Source of the DNA: Aestuariivirga litoralis
GTDB taxonomy: Bacteria > Pseudomonadota > Alphaproteobacteria > Rhizobiales > Aestuariivirgaceae
NCBI RefSeq assembly: GCF_003234965.1
Contig: NZ_QKVK01000003.1
Location: 1 to 64,000 of the forward strand
Direction of reading: 5' to 3'
Length of the DNA stretch: 64,000 bases
Shown here: in pieces, positions 18,217 to 28,933 of the stretch
Position numbering within the stretch: the stretch's first letter is position 1
Layout: each line of letters opens with the position of its first letter
The notes under the pieces: model-generated
The model's input: the letters and a program-made list of their open reading frames with translations, nothing else
Databases searched by the model: none
Told to the model about the DNA's origin: nothing
Position numbers and translations under genes: made by a program

Positions 18217-18318
18217 CAAAAGGAGGGGGCACAAAGCTCCCCCGGGGCAGCTCTTGATCTTGACAAGAAACGGCGGAAAAACAAAAGTGCAGGTTGTGGA
18301 ACAGAAAGTGACTCTGCA

Positions 18319-18624
18319 ATGAGTTTCATGGACTGGTGGTCGGGCACGGAACTTCCCCCATCCGTGATCCCCATCGCCGTGATCTGTGCCCTGGCCGGAT
18401 CCGGCGTGCTGTCGCTCTATACCCGGTGGTATGGGCTCGGGACCCTGCTGTTCAATGGCGTGGCGCTGTTCATCGGCGCGATGGCGGCCAATCTCCTGGC
18501 CCTCGACCTCTATCTGCCGCTCGACCGCTATTACGTCCGGCCGGTGGTGGTCTCCTTCGCCGGCATGTCGCTGATCTCGGTTGTCGTTCTGATGTGGTTC
18601 GTGCGCAGCGGCAACACCGAGTAG
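18319..18624 (+). CDS. Hypothetical small membrane protein between ccr and ecm
   Basis: I do not recognise a family. The 101-residue protein has three predicted helices (around 17-34, 43-64 and 75-95) with polar ends, a charged loop LDLYLPLDRYYVRPVV between the last two, and a short tail RSGNTE. It starts at an ATG 166 bases from the divergent ccr gene and ends 40 bases before ecm, so it may be transcribed with ecm. Position suggests, but does not show, a link to the ethylmalonyl-CoA pathway. Confidence 0.65.
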   Translation: MSFMDWWSGTELPPSVIPIAVICALAGSGVLSLYTRWYGLGTLLFNGVALFIGAMAANLLALDLYLPLDRYYVRPVVVSFAGMSLISVVVLMWFVRSGNTE

Positions 18625-18645
18625 GAGGCTGCCCAAAGGTCGAGG

Positions 18646-18656
18646 TTGCGGTGCAA
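18646..18656. promoter_or_regulatory. TTGC-N3-GCAA element immediately before ecm
   Basis: TTGCGGTGCAA, ending 8 bases before the ecm ATG. It is a perfect TTGC-N3-GCAA form. This close to the start it could act by blocking a downstream promoter or the ribosome site; function is inference. Confidence 0.35.
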
Positions 18657-18664
18657 TATGGGCC

Positions 18665-20656
18665 ATGCCAGCATGGCGCATCATGCGTGACAAACCCTGG
18701 CTCTTCCGCACCTATGCCGGCCATTCCACGGCCGCTGATTCCAACAAGCTGTTCCGGACCAACCTGTCCAAGGGGCAGACCGGCCTGTCGGTGGCCTTCG
18801 ACCTGCCGACCCAGACGGGCTATGATTCCGATCACGTGCTGTCGCGCGGCGAGGTGGGCAAGGTGGGTGTGCCGGTCTCGCATATCGGCGACATGCGGAC
18901 CCTGTTCGACCAGATCCCGCTTGCCACCATGAACACCTCGATGACCATCAATGCCACCGCAGCCTGGCTGCTGGCGCTTTACGTGGCGGTGGCCGAGGAA
19001 CAGGGGGCGCCGCGGGCAAGCCTGTCCGGCACCACGCAGAACGACATCATCAAGGAATATCTCTCGCGCGGCACCTATGTGTTCCCGCCGGGACCGTCGC
19101 TGCGGCTGATCACCGACACCATCGCCTTCTCCACGCGGGAACTGCCGAAGTGGAACCCGATGAATGTCTGTTCCTATCATTTGCAGGAGGCGGGTGCGAC
19201 GCCGGTGCAGGAGCTCTCCTATGCGCTGGCGACCGCAATTGCAGTGCTCGACGGCGTGAAGGCCAGCGGGGCGGTGCCGGAAAAGGACTTTCCCGAAGTG
19301 TTCGGCCGCATCTCCTTCTTCGTCAATGCCGGCATCCGCTTCGTCACCGAGCTTTGCAAGATGCGGGCCTTCACCGAATTGTGGGACGAGATCGGGCGTG
19401 AGCGCTATGGCATCGCGGAAGAAAAGCACCGCCGCTTCCGCTATGGCGTGCAGGTGAACTCGCTGGGCCTCACGGAGCAGCAGCCGGAGAACAACGTCTA
19501 CCGCATCCTGCTCGAGATGCTGGCGGTGGTGCTGTCCAAGAACGCACGCGCCCGGGCCGTGCAGCTTCCCGCCTGGAACGAGGCGCTGGGGCTTCCCCGC
19601 CCCTGGGACCAGCAATGGTCGCTGCGCATGCAGCAGATCGTGGCCTATGAGACCGATCTTCTCGACTACGGCGACATCTTCGACGGCTCGACCGAGATCA
19701 CAGGCAAGGTGGAGGCGCTGAAGGAGGAGGCGCGCGGCGAGCTCGCGCGCGTGCTGGCCATGGGCGGCGGCACCTCGGAGGAGGTGATCGCCTACATGAA
19801 GCGCCGGCTCGTCACCTCCAACACCGCCAGGCTTCATGCGATCGAGTCAGGCGAAACGAAGATCGTCGGCGTCAATGCCTTCACCACGACCGAGCCCTCG
19901 CCGCTCTCCGCCGGCACCGACGCCATCATGACGGTGAAGGACGATGTGGAGTTCGAGCAGATCGAGCGTCTGAAGGCCTGGCGCACCGCCCGCGACGCCA
20001 AGGCCGTGGCTGCGGCGCTGGCAGAGTTGCGCGCCGCGGCGCGCGACGGGCGCAACATCATGGAGCCCTCGATCGCCTGCGCGAAGGCCGGTGTCACCAC
20101 CGGCGAATGGGGCGGCACGCTGCGCGACATCTTCGGCGAGTACCGCGCCCCAACCGGCGTGGCCCTCACCATGCGGGCGGAGGGTGGTGAACAGCTTCTC
20201 GACCTGCGCAGCCGCGTGCGGCGGCTGGCGGAGCGCATGGGAGAGACACCGCGCTTCCTCGTCGGCAAGCCCGGCCTCGACGGGCACTCGAACGGTGCGG
20301 AGCAGATCGCGGTGCGCGCCGCCGATACCGGGCTCGAGGTCATCTATGACGGCATCCGCGTGACGCCGGAACAGCTGGTGAAGACGGTGCAGGAGAAGGA
20401 CGTCCACATCCTCGGCCTCTCCATCCTGTCCGGCAGCCACGTGCCGCTGATCCGCGAGGTGATGCAGCGCCTGCGCGCTGCCGGGCTTTCCAGCGTTCCC
20501 GTCGTCGCCGGCGGCATCATCCCCCAGGACGACGTGAACGTGCTGAAGCAGCTGGGTGTTGCCGCCGTCTATACGCCGAAGGACTTCGACATGAACCGCA
20601 TCATGTCGGACCTCGTGACGCTGATCGAGAAGCGGGCCGACGAGAAGGCGGCCTAG
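18665..20656 (+). CDS. ecm: Ethylmalonyl-CoA mutase (MeaA type)
   Basis: This B12-dependent enzyme converts (2R)-ethylmalonyl-CoA to (2S)-methylsuccinyl-CoA. The 663-residue single chain has the substrate barrel first (WLFRTYAGHSTAADSNKLF, GLSVAFDLPTQTGYDSDH, TTQNDIIKEYLSRGTYVFPP). The cobalamin domain comes last: RFLVGKPGLDGHSNGAEQIA, with the lower-ligand Asp-x-His-x-x-Gly, then SILSGSHVPL and VVAGGIIPQDD. The motif G-L-D-G-H-S-N-G and the chain length match MeaA/Ecm rather than methylmalonyl-CoA mutase. Proximity to ccr supports this. ATG 18665 is taken; an ATG at 18683 is also possible. Confidence 0.94.
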   Translation: MPAWRIMRDKPWLFRTYAGHSTAADSNKLFRTNLSKGQTGLSVAFDLPTQTGYDSDHVLSRGEVGKVGVPVSHIGDMRTLFDQIPLATMNTSMTINATAAWLLALYVAVAEEQGAPRASLSGTTQNDIIKEYLSRGTYVFPPGPSLRLITDTIAFSTRELPKWNPMNVCSYHLQEAGATPVQELSYALATAIAVLDGVKASGAVPEKDFPEVFGRISFFVNAGIRFVTELCKMRAFTELWDEIGRERYGIAEEKHRRFRYGVQVNSLGLTEQQPENNVYRILLEMLAVVLSKNARARAVQLPAWNEALGLPRPWDQQWSLRMQQIVAYETDLLDYGDIFDGSTEITGKVEALKEEARGELARVLAMGGGTSEEVIAYMKRRLVTSNTARLHAIESGETKIVGVNAFTTTEPSPLSAGTDAIMTVKDDVEFEQIERLKAWRTARDAKAVAAALAELRAAARDGRNIMEPSIACAKAGVTTGEWGGTLRDIFGEYRAPTGVALTMRAEGGEQLLDLRSRVRRLAERMGETPRFLVGKPGLDGHSNGAEQIAVRAADTGLEVIYDGIRVTPEQLVKTVQEKDVHILGLSILSGSHVPLIREVMQRLRAAGLSSVPVVAGGIIPQDDVNVLKQLGVAAVYTPKDFDMNRIMSDLVTLIEKRADEKAA

Positions 20657-20671
20657 CCGTTTCAGGCACGC

Positions 20672-21559
20672 CTATTCGAGCGCGCCCCAGATGATGACCT
20701 GACCGGGCCGCGGCGCCGCCTGCTTGCGGGGCGACGCCGCCATGCTGACCTGCGCCGGGGCGGGCGCCGCCTTCAGCAGGCAGTTCGCGGCCGGCTTCCG
20801 CCCATGGCAGATGCTGGTGCCCGTGACGTCCTCCACCCGCTCGCGGCCGGTGCTGAGGCCGAAATGCAGCATGTCGGACCTGCCGAGCGTGAGGCCTGCC
20901 TGGCGCAGGCGCACGACGAGGCCGGCGGAAATCCCCATGTCGGCAAGATAGTCTCCGATCAGCTTGCCGGCCCTGGCGCCGCGGCTGCGGGACTTGAAGC
21001 CGTCGAGCGCGGGAAGGCTGGCGCCGGTGGCCCAGTAGCCGATCCGCCGCACGCCACCCGCGAAGGCGAACAGGCAAGTGCCGGAACACTCGGCCGGGGC
21101 CGCGACATAGCCCCTGTAGGCCGTCCCCGCCGTCTCGTCCTTGCTGCAGGCCTCGCGCGGTCCGCACCCCTCCACCACATTGTGGCCGATGACGGTGGTG
21201 AGCCCCGCCGCCCGGATCATGCGGCCGATCTCGAGCGCCGCATCGAGGTCACCGCCCTTGGACTCGAACACCACCGGCAGCTTCTCCGCCTCCGCCTGCC
21301 CCAGAAGCTCGCGCAGGTGGCTGGGCGTGTTGGGGGTGATGGTGCCCTCGGCCATGATCCATTCCGGACAGCGGCTGCCGCACGGCCCCGTTCCCTGCAT
21401 GCGGCGGACCGCCATGGGCCGGGCCGGGCTGGCTGCGGGCGTTGAACTGGCCACGGAGGGCACGGCCACGCCGTCATGCGCCGCGGCGGGAGCGCCGGCG
21501 GAAACCAGGAGGGCGAGGCAGAGGACGAGACCGGACGGCACATATCGCGTGATGGGCAT
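20672..21559 (-). CDS. Predicted periplasmic ClpP-fold protein (COG3904 type)
   Basis: The 295-residue protein has a signal peptide (YVPSGLVLCLALLVSAGAPA, cut near AAA). Next come a CGSRCPEWI segment, a crotonase/ClpP-like core (FESKGGDLDAALEIGRMIRAAGLTTVIG, residues ~110-140), then AECSGTCLFAFAGGVRRIG where ClpP-like relatives place the serine, and HFGLSTGRERVED. Several cysteines could form disulphides. This matches the 'predicted periplasmic protein' COG3904; no activity is known. A TTG two codons upstream is an alternative start. It is convergent with ecm across 15 bases. Confidence 0.75.
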   Translation of the reverse strand: MPITRYVPSGLVLCLALLVSAGAPAAAHDGVAVPSVASSTPAASPARPMAVRRMQGTGPCGSRCPEWIMAEGTITPNTPSHLRELLGQAEAEKLPVVFESKGGDLDAALEIGRMIRAAGLTTVIGHNVVEGCGPREACSKDETAGTAYRGYVAAPAECSGTCLFAFAGGVRRIGYWATGASLPALDGFKSRSRGARAGKLIGDYLADMGISAGLVVRLRQAGLTLGRSDMLHFGLSTGRERVEDVTGTSICHGRKPAANCLLKAAPAPAQVSMAASPRKQAAPRPGQVIIWGALE

Positions 21560-21818
21560 GCACAATCACAGCACGAATTTGTTTCAAATTTGCTATTCCG
21601 CGAGTTTTGCCACCCGGCGACGGCGGCCGCCAGTTCCTTGACTCTTTCCGCCGTTTCCCCTATTTCCGGCCATCCGCGCGGAGGGGTGCTGCCCCAAGGC
21701 GCGTTTTGCGCTGCCCCAGGCAACCCAATTTCGCTTGAGCAATCAGGCACTTGAAGCGCACCGGACCACGGGTTCTCCGGTGCCGCCAAAGGGCGCGGGA
21801 CAACAAGGACGAAACAAC

Positions 21819-22130
21819 ATGTACGCAGTCATCAAGACCGGCGGAAAGCAGTACCGCGTTGCTGCCGGCGACAAGATCCAGATCGAGAAGCTCGAGGGCA
21901 ACCCGGGCGACACCGTCAACTTCGCGGAAGTGCTGATGATCGCCAATGGCGAGGCCGTCAGCATCGGCGCGCCGCATGTGGCCGGCGCCACCGTGGTGGG
22001 CGAGATCGCCTCCCAGGACCGCGGCCCCCGCGTCATCATCTTCAAGAAGCGGCGCCGCAAGCACTATCGCCGCCGCAACGGCCACCGCCAGGACCTGACC
22101 TCGGTGACCATCCGCGAGATCCGCGCTTAA
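21819..22130 (+). CDS. rplU: 50S ribosomal protein L21
   Basis: The 103-residue protein starts MYAVIKTGGKQYRVAAGDKI and ends HYRRRNGHRQDLTSVTIREI, with KKRRRKHYRR for rRNA contact; it fits L21 end to end. ATG 21819 is chosen because the upstream in-frame extension (28 codons) is not conserved and an AAGGACG ribosome site lies just before. It begins the conserved rplU-rpmA-GNAT-obgE-proBA-nadD series. The 259-base gap upstream, shared with the divergent COG3904 gene, must hold its promoter and leader; I see no clear conserved RNA element there. Confidence 0.97.
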   Translation: MYAVIKTGGKQYRVAAGDKIQIEKLEGNPGDTVNFAEVLMIANGEAVSIGAPHVAGATVVGEIASQDRGPRVIIFKKRRRKHYRRRNGHRQDLTSVTIREIRA

Positions 22131-22157
22131 GCGCGCCAGAGATTAGGAGAACATCCC

Positions 22158-22424
22158 ATGGCTCATAAAAAGGCAGGCGGTTCGTCCCGCAACGGTCGCG
22201 ACACCGCGGGCCGCCGTCTCGGCGTCAAGGCCTTCGGCGGCGAGACCGTCATCGCCGGCAACATCATCATCCGCCAGCGCGGCACCAAGGTTCACCCGGG
22301 CACCGGCGTGGGCATCGGCCGCGACCACACCATCTTCGCGGTGGTGAACGGCGTCGTCAGCTTCCGCCGCACCAAGGGCGACAAGCAGACCGTGTCCGTG
22401 ATCCCAGCCGTCGCGGCTGAGTAA
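22158..22424 (+). CDS. rpmA: 50S ribosomal protein L27
   Basis: The 88-residue protein begins [20 protein letters not shown], the canonical L27 start whose N-terminal tail reaches the peptidyl-transferase centre, and contains [21 protein letters not shown]. It follows rplU by 27 bases with GATTAGGAGAA as ribosome site. Two hairpins follow, the second with a T-run. Confidence 0.98.
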   Translation: MAHKKAGGSSRNGRDTAGRRLGVKAFGGETVIAGNIIIRQRGTKVHPGTGVGIGRDHTIFAVVNGVVSFRRTKGDKQTVSVIPAVAAE

Positions 22425-22450
22425 CCGGCGGGCTCAGGACATATCAGGCC

Positions 22451-22470
22451 GCCGGATCCACCGATCCGGC
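22451..22470 (+). other. Short hairpin downstream of rpmA
   Basis: The arms GCCGGATC and GATCCGGC have a four-base loop. It has no T-run; it may protect the 3' end of the rplU-rpmA transcript or act with the terminator that follows. Confidence 0.45.
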
Positions 22471-22487
22471 ACGCTTGTCAGATTTCG

Positions 22488-22520
22488 AAGCGGAGAGGTG
22501 GCCACCACCTCTCCGCTTTT
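22488..22520 (+). terminator. Intrinsic terminator after rpmA
   Basis: A 13-base stem (AGCGGAGAGGTGG / CCACCTCTCCGCT) with a three-base loop is followed by TTTTCGTTT. It sits only ~16 bases before the GNAT start, so the GNAT gene is read from read-through or its own signals. Confidence 0.85.
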
Positions 22521-22535
22521 CGTTTGGGACTTTGC

Positions 22536-23060
22536 ATGACCACGCTCACGACAGACCGCCTGACGCTTCGCCCGCCGCTCGCGACGGACGCGGAGGCGCT
22601 GGTGCCTGCGCTGAACAATTTCAACGTCTCGCGCTGGACCGGGCGGATTCCCTTTCCCTATGGGCCGGATGATGCGGCGGCGTTCCTGGCGCACCATCTG
22701 CGGCCGACGCCGGACGAACTGATGCTGATGATCACCCGCGCGGGCACGGTGATCGGCGGCATCGGGGTTGGTTCCGGGGAGCTGGGCTACTGGCTGGCGG
22801 AACCGCACTGGGGCCAGGGCTATGGCACGGAAGCCGCGCGCGCCCTCACGGATCATGCCTTCGAGGTGCTGGAGCGTGAGGAACTGGTCGCCAGCTACCA
22901 CATCGGCAATGCCGCCTCGCGGCGCATCCTGCTGGGGCTGGGCTTCGTGGAAACGGGAGAGGGTTCGGCCTTCTCGAGGGCCCGGCAGGCGGAGGTCCGG
23001 CACATCAAGCTCAGGCTCGCGCGAGACGCCTGGAGAGAAGCGAAGGAGCGGCGGCGATGA
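22536..23060 (+). CDS. GNAT family N-acetyltransferase (RimJ/RimL-like)
   Basis: The 174-residue protein starts TTLTTDRLTLRPPLATDAEALVPALNNFNVSRW and has the acetyl-CoA loop YWLAEPHWGQGYGTEAARALTDHAF around residues 85-110, then NAASRRILLGLGF. This is the layout of the RimJ/RimL group that acetylates protein N-termini or small amines. A GNAT gene between rpmA and obgE is a conserved feature of this order. The target is unknown. Confidence 0.88.
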   Translation: MTTLTTDRLTLRPPLATDAEALVPALNNFNVSRWTGRIPFPYGPDDAAAFLAHHLRPTPDELMLMITRAGTVIGGIGVGSGELGYWLAEPHWGQGYGTEAARALTDHAFEVLEREELVASYHIGNAASRRILLGLGFVETGEGSAFSRARQAEVRHIKLRLARDAWREAKERRR

Positions 23061-23080
23061 GCCACCGCTCCCTCACATCG

Positions 23081-23788
23081 TCAGAACACCTTGGCGACGT
23101 AGCTCGCGACCACGGTGCGGCGGCCGAGGCCGCCATTGTGCTTCGAAGCCGCAAGGCGCAGGTTGCCGCCCGACTTGCCGATGGCGATGGCAAGATGGCG
23201 AAGACCCCACTGGATGTTGGTGCGCGCATCGAGCAGCGCACCGCAATTGCCACGGAAGCCGATGTCCTTGGCGGTGGCGCACTTCATCTGGAACACGCCA
23301 TATTCGCCGGCACTGCCGCGCATGTGGGCATTGTAGTTGGATTCGACATGGGCGATGCGCAGTGCGAACCAGGTGGGAACCCCCTGCGCCGGCGCCATGG
23401 CCTTGATCAGCGAAATGACCTGCCCCTGCGAGGCACTGGCACCCGCCGGCACGGCAAGTGCCGCCACCTGGGTCTCAGACCGGCGCACGGCCTGGATGCG
23501 CTTGCTGGACGCCGTGTGAACACGCGACTTGCCATAGACGACATGCGCGCGCTTGCGGGCCGAAGCCTGGCGGGTGGTGCTGCGGTGCGTGGTGGCCTTG
23601 GTGACCTTGGCCGGTGTCTTCTTGCGCAGCTGGGCCGATTTGGCCGCCTTCGGTTTCGAGCTGAAGCTGGTGGAGGTGGTGGTGCCATAGCAGTGAGTGG
23701 CACCCTTGCAGGCTGCCTCGGCAGGTATAGCGGAGATGCCGGCCAGTACAGCGGCAGACAGCAAACCTGCGATCAGTCTATTCTTCAT
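23081..23788 (-). CDS. Lytic transglycosylase domain protein
   Basis: The 235-residue exported protein (signal MKNRLIAGLLSAAVLAGIS, cleaved near AEA) has a basic, low-complexity linker (residues ~40-110). Its C-terminal SLT-type domain has the catalytic glutamate in ALRIAHVESNYNAHM around residue 148, then GSAGEYGVFQMKCATAKDIGF and NIQWGLRHLAIAIGKSGG...HNGG. It would cut peptidoglycan glycan strands. It is inserted antisense between the GNAT and obgE genes of the conserved block. Confidence 0.85.
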   Translation of the reverse strand: MKNRLIAGLLSAAVLAGISAIPAEAACKGATHCYGTTTSTSFSSKPKAAKSAQLRKKTPAKVTKATTHRSTTRQASARKRAHVVYGKSRVHTASSKRIQAVRRSETQVAALAVPAGASASQGQVISLIKAMAPAQGVPTWFALRIAHVESNYNAHMRGSAGEYGVFQMKCATAKDIGFRGNCGALLDARTNIQWGLRHLAIAIGKSGGNLRLAASKHNGGLGRRTVVASYVAKVF

Positions 23789-23889
23789 TTCTTGCCTTTC
23801 GTTCTACACAAACAACGCCGGGATGATCTTGGGCTTGGTTGTGATCATCTTCCCCCGAGTGCCGCCCGTTCTGGGGCGAGGGCTGGTAA

Positions 23890-26173
<2,284 letters not shown>

Positions 26174-26177
<4 letters not shown>

Positions 26178-27445
26178 ACCAGATGACGACGAACCGAGAG
26201 ATGATGCTGACGCTGGGCCGCGCCGCGCGCCATGCCGCCAAGGCCCTGGCGCTCGCGCCCACGCAGCAGAAGAACGACGCGCTGATGGCGATGGCGGCGA
26301 AGATCCGCCGCTCCGCCGCCGACATCCTGTCCGAGAATCTGCGCGACCTCGAGACGGCCAGGGCGAAGGAGCTGAAGGGCAGTTTCGTCGACCGCCTGAC
26401 GCTGAACGAGGCGCGGCTCGAAGCCATGGCGAAGGGTCTGGAAGAGATCGCCGCCCTGCCCGATCCCGTCGGCCAGGTGATGTCAAGATGGACCAGGCCC
26501 AACGGCCTCGAGATCAGCCGGGTGCGCGTGCCCATCGGCGTGATCGGCATCATCTATGAATCACGCCCCAACGTGACGGCGGATGCGGGCGGCCTGTGCC
26601 TCAAGTCCGGCAATGCCGCGATCCTGCGCGGCGGGTCCGACTCCTTCCATTCCTCCGGCGCCATCATCGCCTGCCTGCAGCGGGGGCTCGACATCGCAGG
26701 CCTGCCGCGCACCGCGATCCAGATGGTGCCCAATGCCGACCGCGACTGCGTGGGGCTGATGCTCGAGGGCCTCAGCGGCACGCTGGACCTGATCGTGCCG
26801 CGCGGCGGGAAAAGCCTCGTGGCGCGCGTGCAGGCCGATGCGCGCGTGCCGGTGTTCAGCCACCTCGAAGGCATCTGCCATGTCTATGTCGACAGGGCCG
26901 CGGACCCCGAGATGGCGCGCGCCGTTTGCCTCAATGCCAAAATGCGGCGCACCGGCATCTGCGGCTCGGCCGAGACCATCCTGATCGACCGGGCGGCGGC
27001 GGAGACGAACCTGAAGCCGATCATCACGACGCTGCTCGATGCAGGCTGCGAAGTACGCGGCGATGACGCCGCGCAGGCGGCCGACGCGCGGGTGAAGCCC
27101 GCGACGGAAGAGGACTGGTCCACCGAATATCTCGATGCCATCGTCTCGCTGAAGCTGGTCGACGGCGTGGGGGACGCCATGGCGCATATCGCGCGCCATG
27201 GCTCGCAGCACACGGACTCGATCATTACCGAGGATGCCGCGACCGCCGAGCGCTTCCTGAACGAAGTCGACAGCGCCATCGTGCTGCACAATGCCTCGAC
27301 GCAGTTCGCCGATGGCGGCGAGTTCGGCTTCGGCGCGGAGATCGGCATCGCCACCGGCAAGCTCCACGCGCGGGGGCCCGTGGGCGTCGAGCAGCTGACG
27401 ACCTTCAAGTACCAGGTGCGGGGCAAGGGCCAGACCCGCCCATGA
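26174..27445 (+). CDS. proA: Gamma-glutamyl phosphate reductase
   Basis: It reduces glutamyl phosphate to the semialdehyde in proline synthesis. The 423-residue aldehyde-dehydrogenase-fold protein has [37 protein letters not shown], and the catalytic cysteine in [16 protein letters not shown] near residue 268. The ending contains [19 protein letters not shown], also typical. Its ATG overlaps the proB stop, and its stop overlaps the nadD ATG, so translation is coupled through the block. Confidence 0.97.
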
Positions 27446-28050
27446 TACTGAAACCGCCCGCATTCGGCGAAGGCCAGAGGATCGGGCTCTTCGGCGGCTC
27501 CTTCAACCCCGCCCATTACGGGCACTACATGGTGGCGCTCTTCGCGCTGAAGCGGCTGGAGCTCGACTGGGTGTGGTGGCTCGTTTCGCCGCAGAACCCA
27601 CTGAAGGACCCCTCCGAGACGGGTGAATATGCCGCGCGCCTCGCCTCGACGCGCGCGGTGGCGAAGCACCCGCGCTTCGTCGTCACCGACATCGAGAAGC
27701 AGATGGGTTCGCGCACCACGGCGCAAACGCTGCGCGGGCTGAGGCCGCTGCTCCCCCGCGCCCATTTCGTGTGGATCATGGGGGCGGACAGCTTCGCCAG
27801 CCTGCACCGCTGGCATGACTGGCTGGAAATCCCCCAGACGCTGCCGCTCGCGGTGCTCGCCCGCCCCGGCTTCTCGCTGCGCGCCCTGGGCGGCCCGGCG
27901 GCGACGCGGTTTGCCGAGGCGCAGGTCCCCACCAACCAGGCGCCCATGCTGGTGACGGCGAAGCCCCCTGCCTGGTGCTTCATCCCCATGCCGCTGCGCC
28001 CCGAGAGTTCGACGGCGATCCGGCGACGCGCCAGGGCAGAGGCCACCTGA
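27442..28050 (+). CDS. nadD: Nicotinate-nucleotide adenylyltransferase
   Basis: It makes deamido-NAD from nicotinate mononucleotide and ATP. The 202-residue protein has the nucleotidyltransferase motif [16 protein letters not shown] (around residues 15-30), [31 protein letters not shown], and near the end the second signature ESSTAIRRR (ISSTxIR-like). ATG 27442 overlaps the proA stop. The order nadD-rsfS-rlmH is conserved. Confidence 0.95.
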   Translation: MILKPPAFGEGQRIGLFGGSFNPAHYGHYMVALFALKRLELDWVWWLVSPQNPLKDPSETGEYAARLASTRAVAKHPRFVVTDIEKQMGSRTTAQTLRGLRPLLPRAHFVWIMGADSFASLHRWHDWLEIPQTLPLAVLARPGFSLRALGGPAATRFAEAQVPTNQAPMLVTAKPPAWCFIPMPLRPESSTAIRRRARAEAT

Positions 28051-28145
28051 GACAGGCCCTTGAACGGTGCCGCCGAACCCTTTAGCGTCGGATTCGTTGT
28101 TCCACCCCGAAGCCATGTCGTTTGCAGCCCATTCACTTGGAACCC

Positions 28146-28501
28146 ATGCAGAGACGTAACCGGAACCAAGGACCAGACCACTGAAAGCGCCCGCCAAGAA
28201 GTCCGCGGCCAGGAAAGCCACGGCGAAGAAATCCGCTGCCAAGGGCAGCCGCCCCGCCCCCAAGAAGGCCGCAAGCCCGAGGGCCAAGCCCGAGATCGGC
28301 AAGGCCAGGCCCCTCGCCAAGGCAAAGCCCACGAGCAGGGCGAAGCCAGGTGCCAAGGCAGCAGCCGCCACAAAGGCATCGCCCCCGGCCAAGCCGAAGC
28401 CGGGCACCAGGGCAAAGCCCGCGGCCCGCGCCAAGCCGGACAAGGTCAAGCGCTTCCGGCCCGCGCCGCGCCCCAAGGATGATCTTCCGGCCAAGGAGCC
28501 C
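28146..28501 (+). other. Lys/Ala/Pro-rich open frame upstream of rsfS (probable N-terminal extension, start unresolved)
   Basis: In the rsfS frame there is no stop from 28160 to the TTG at 28502. The translation is a histone-H1-like run of AKK, AKP and AAR units (for example APAKKSAARKATAKKSAAKG), unlike a random GC-rich frame. No ATG, GTG or TTG occurs in frame here; only CTG 28181. A 12-codon ATG frame (28146, MQRRNRNQGPDH) stops at 28182-28184, exactly over that CTG, so a one-base difference would fuse it to the extension. Either a CTG start, a frameshift or a sequencing slip is possible. Confidence 0.5.
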
Positions 28502-28933
28502 TTGCCGGAGATTCCGGCCGAGCTGCTGGACGACGCGCCCCGCGCCAAGAAGCCCAGGAAGCCGCGCGGCCGCAAGGCCGAGGCGCCAAGGCCCGTCAAT
28601 GCGCTGGACCTGATCCTCGCGCAGCTGGACGATGCCAAGGCGGAGCAGATCGTGTCGATCCCCCTCGATGACCGGCGCGCCGTGGCGGATGCCGTGGTGG
28701 TGGCGTCGGGCCGCTCCAACCGCCACGTCGGCGCCATTGCCGACCAGCTGGTGATGAAGCTGAAGGAGAAGGGCTACCGCGACCTCCGCATCGAGGGCAT
28801 GCCGCAATGCGACTGGGTGCTGGTGGATGCCGGGGACGTGGTGGTGCACATCTTCCGGCCGGAAGTCAGGAGCTTCTACAATCTGGAGAAGTTGCTCTCC
28901 GCCAGCGCGCCGGATGACCGGGCGGTGATGTGA
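28502..28933 (+). CDS. rsfS: Ribosomal silencing factor RsfS (conserved part)
   Basis: RsfS binds L14 and blocks subunit joining in starvation. The conserved domain runs from VNALDLILAQLDDAKAEQIVSI to FRPEVRSFYNLEKLL, with VVVASGRSNRHVGAIADQL and DWVLVDAGDVVVHIF. The TTG at 28502 gives 143 residues, including ~30 basic residues before the domain; its ribosome site (AAGGAG) is only 3 bases away, which is poor, so the true start is probably further upstream (see the preceding entry). Its stop overlaps the rlmH GTG. Confidence 0.88.
   Translation: MPEIPAELLDDAPRAKKPRKPRGRKAEAPRPVNALDLILAQLDDAKAEQIVSIPLDDRRAVADAVVVASGRSNRHVGAIADQLVMKLKEKGYRDLRIEGMPQCDWVLVDAGDVVVHIFRPEVRSFYNLEKLLSASAPDDRAVM

Noticed and set aside
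21560-21818. Known ribosomal-protein leader RNA before rplU
   Set aside because: No stem pattern I can match to a described L21 leader; cannot be supported by eye.
28060-28482. A 140-codon plus-strand frame rich in Gln/Gly/Arg before rsfS
   Set aside because: It is another frame of the Lys/Ala/Pro-rich extension; the rsfS-frame translation has more natural low-complexity composition and joins the gene.
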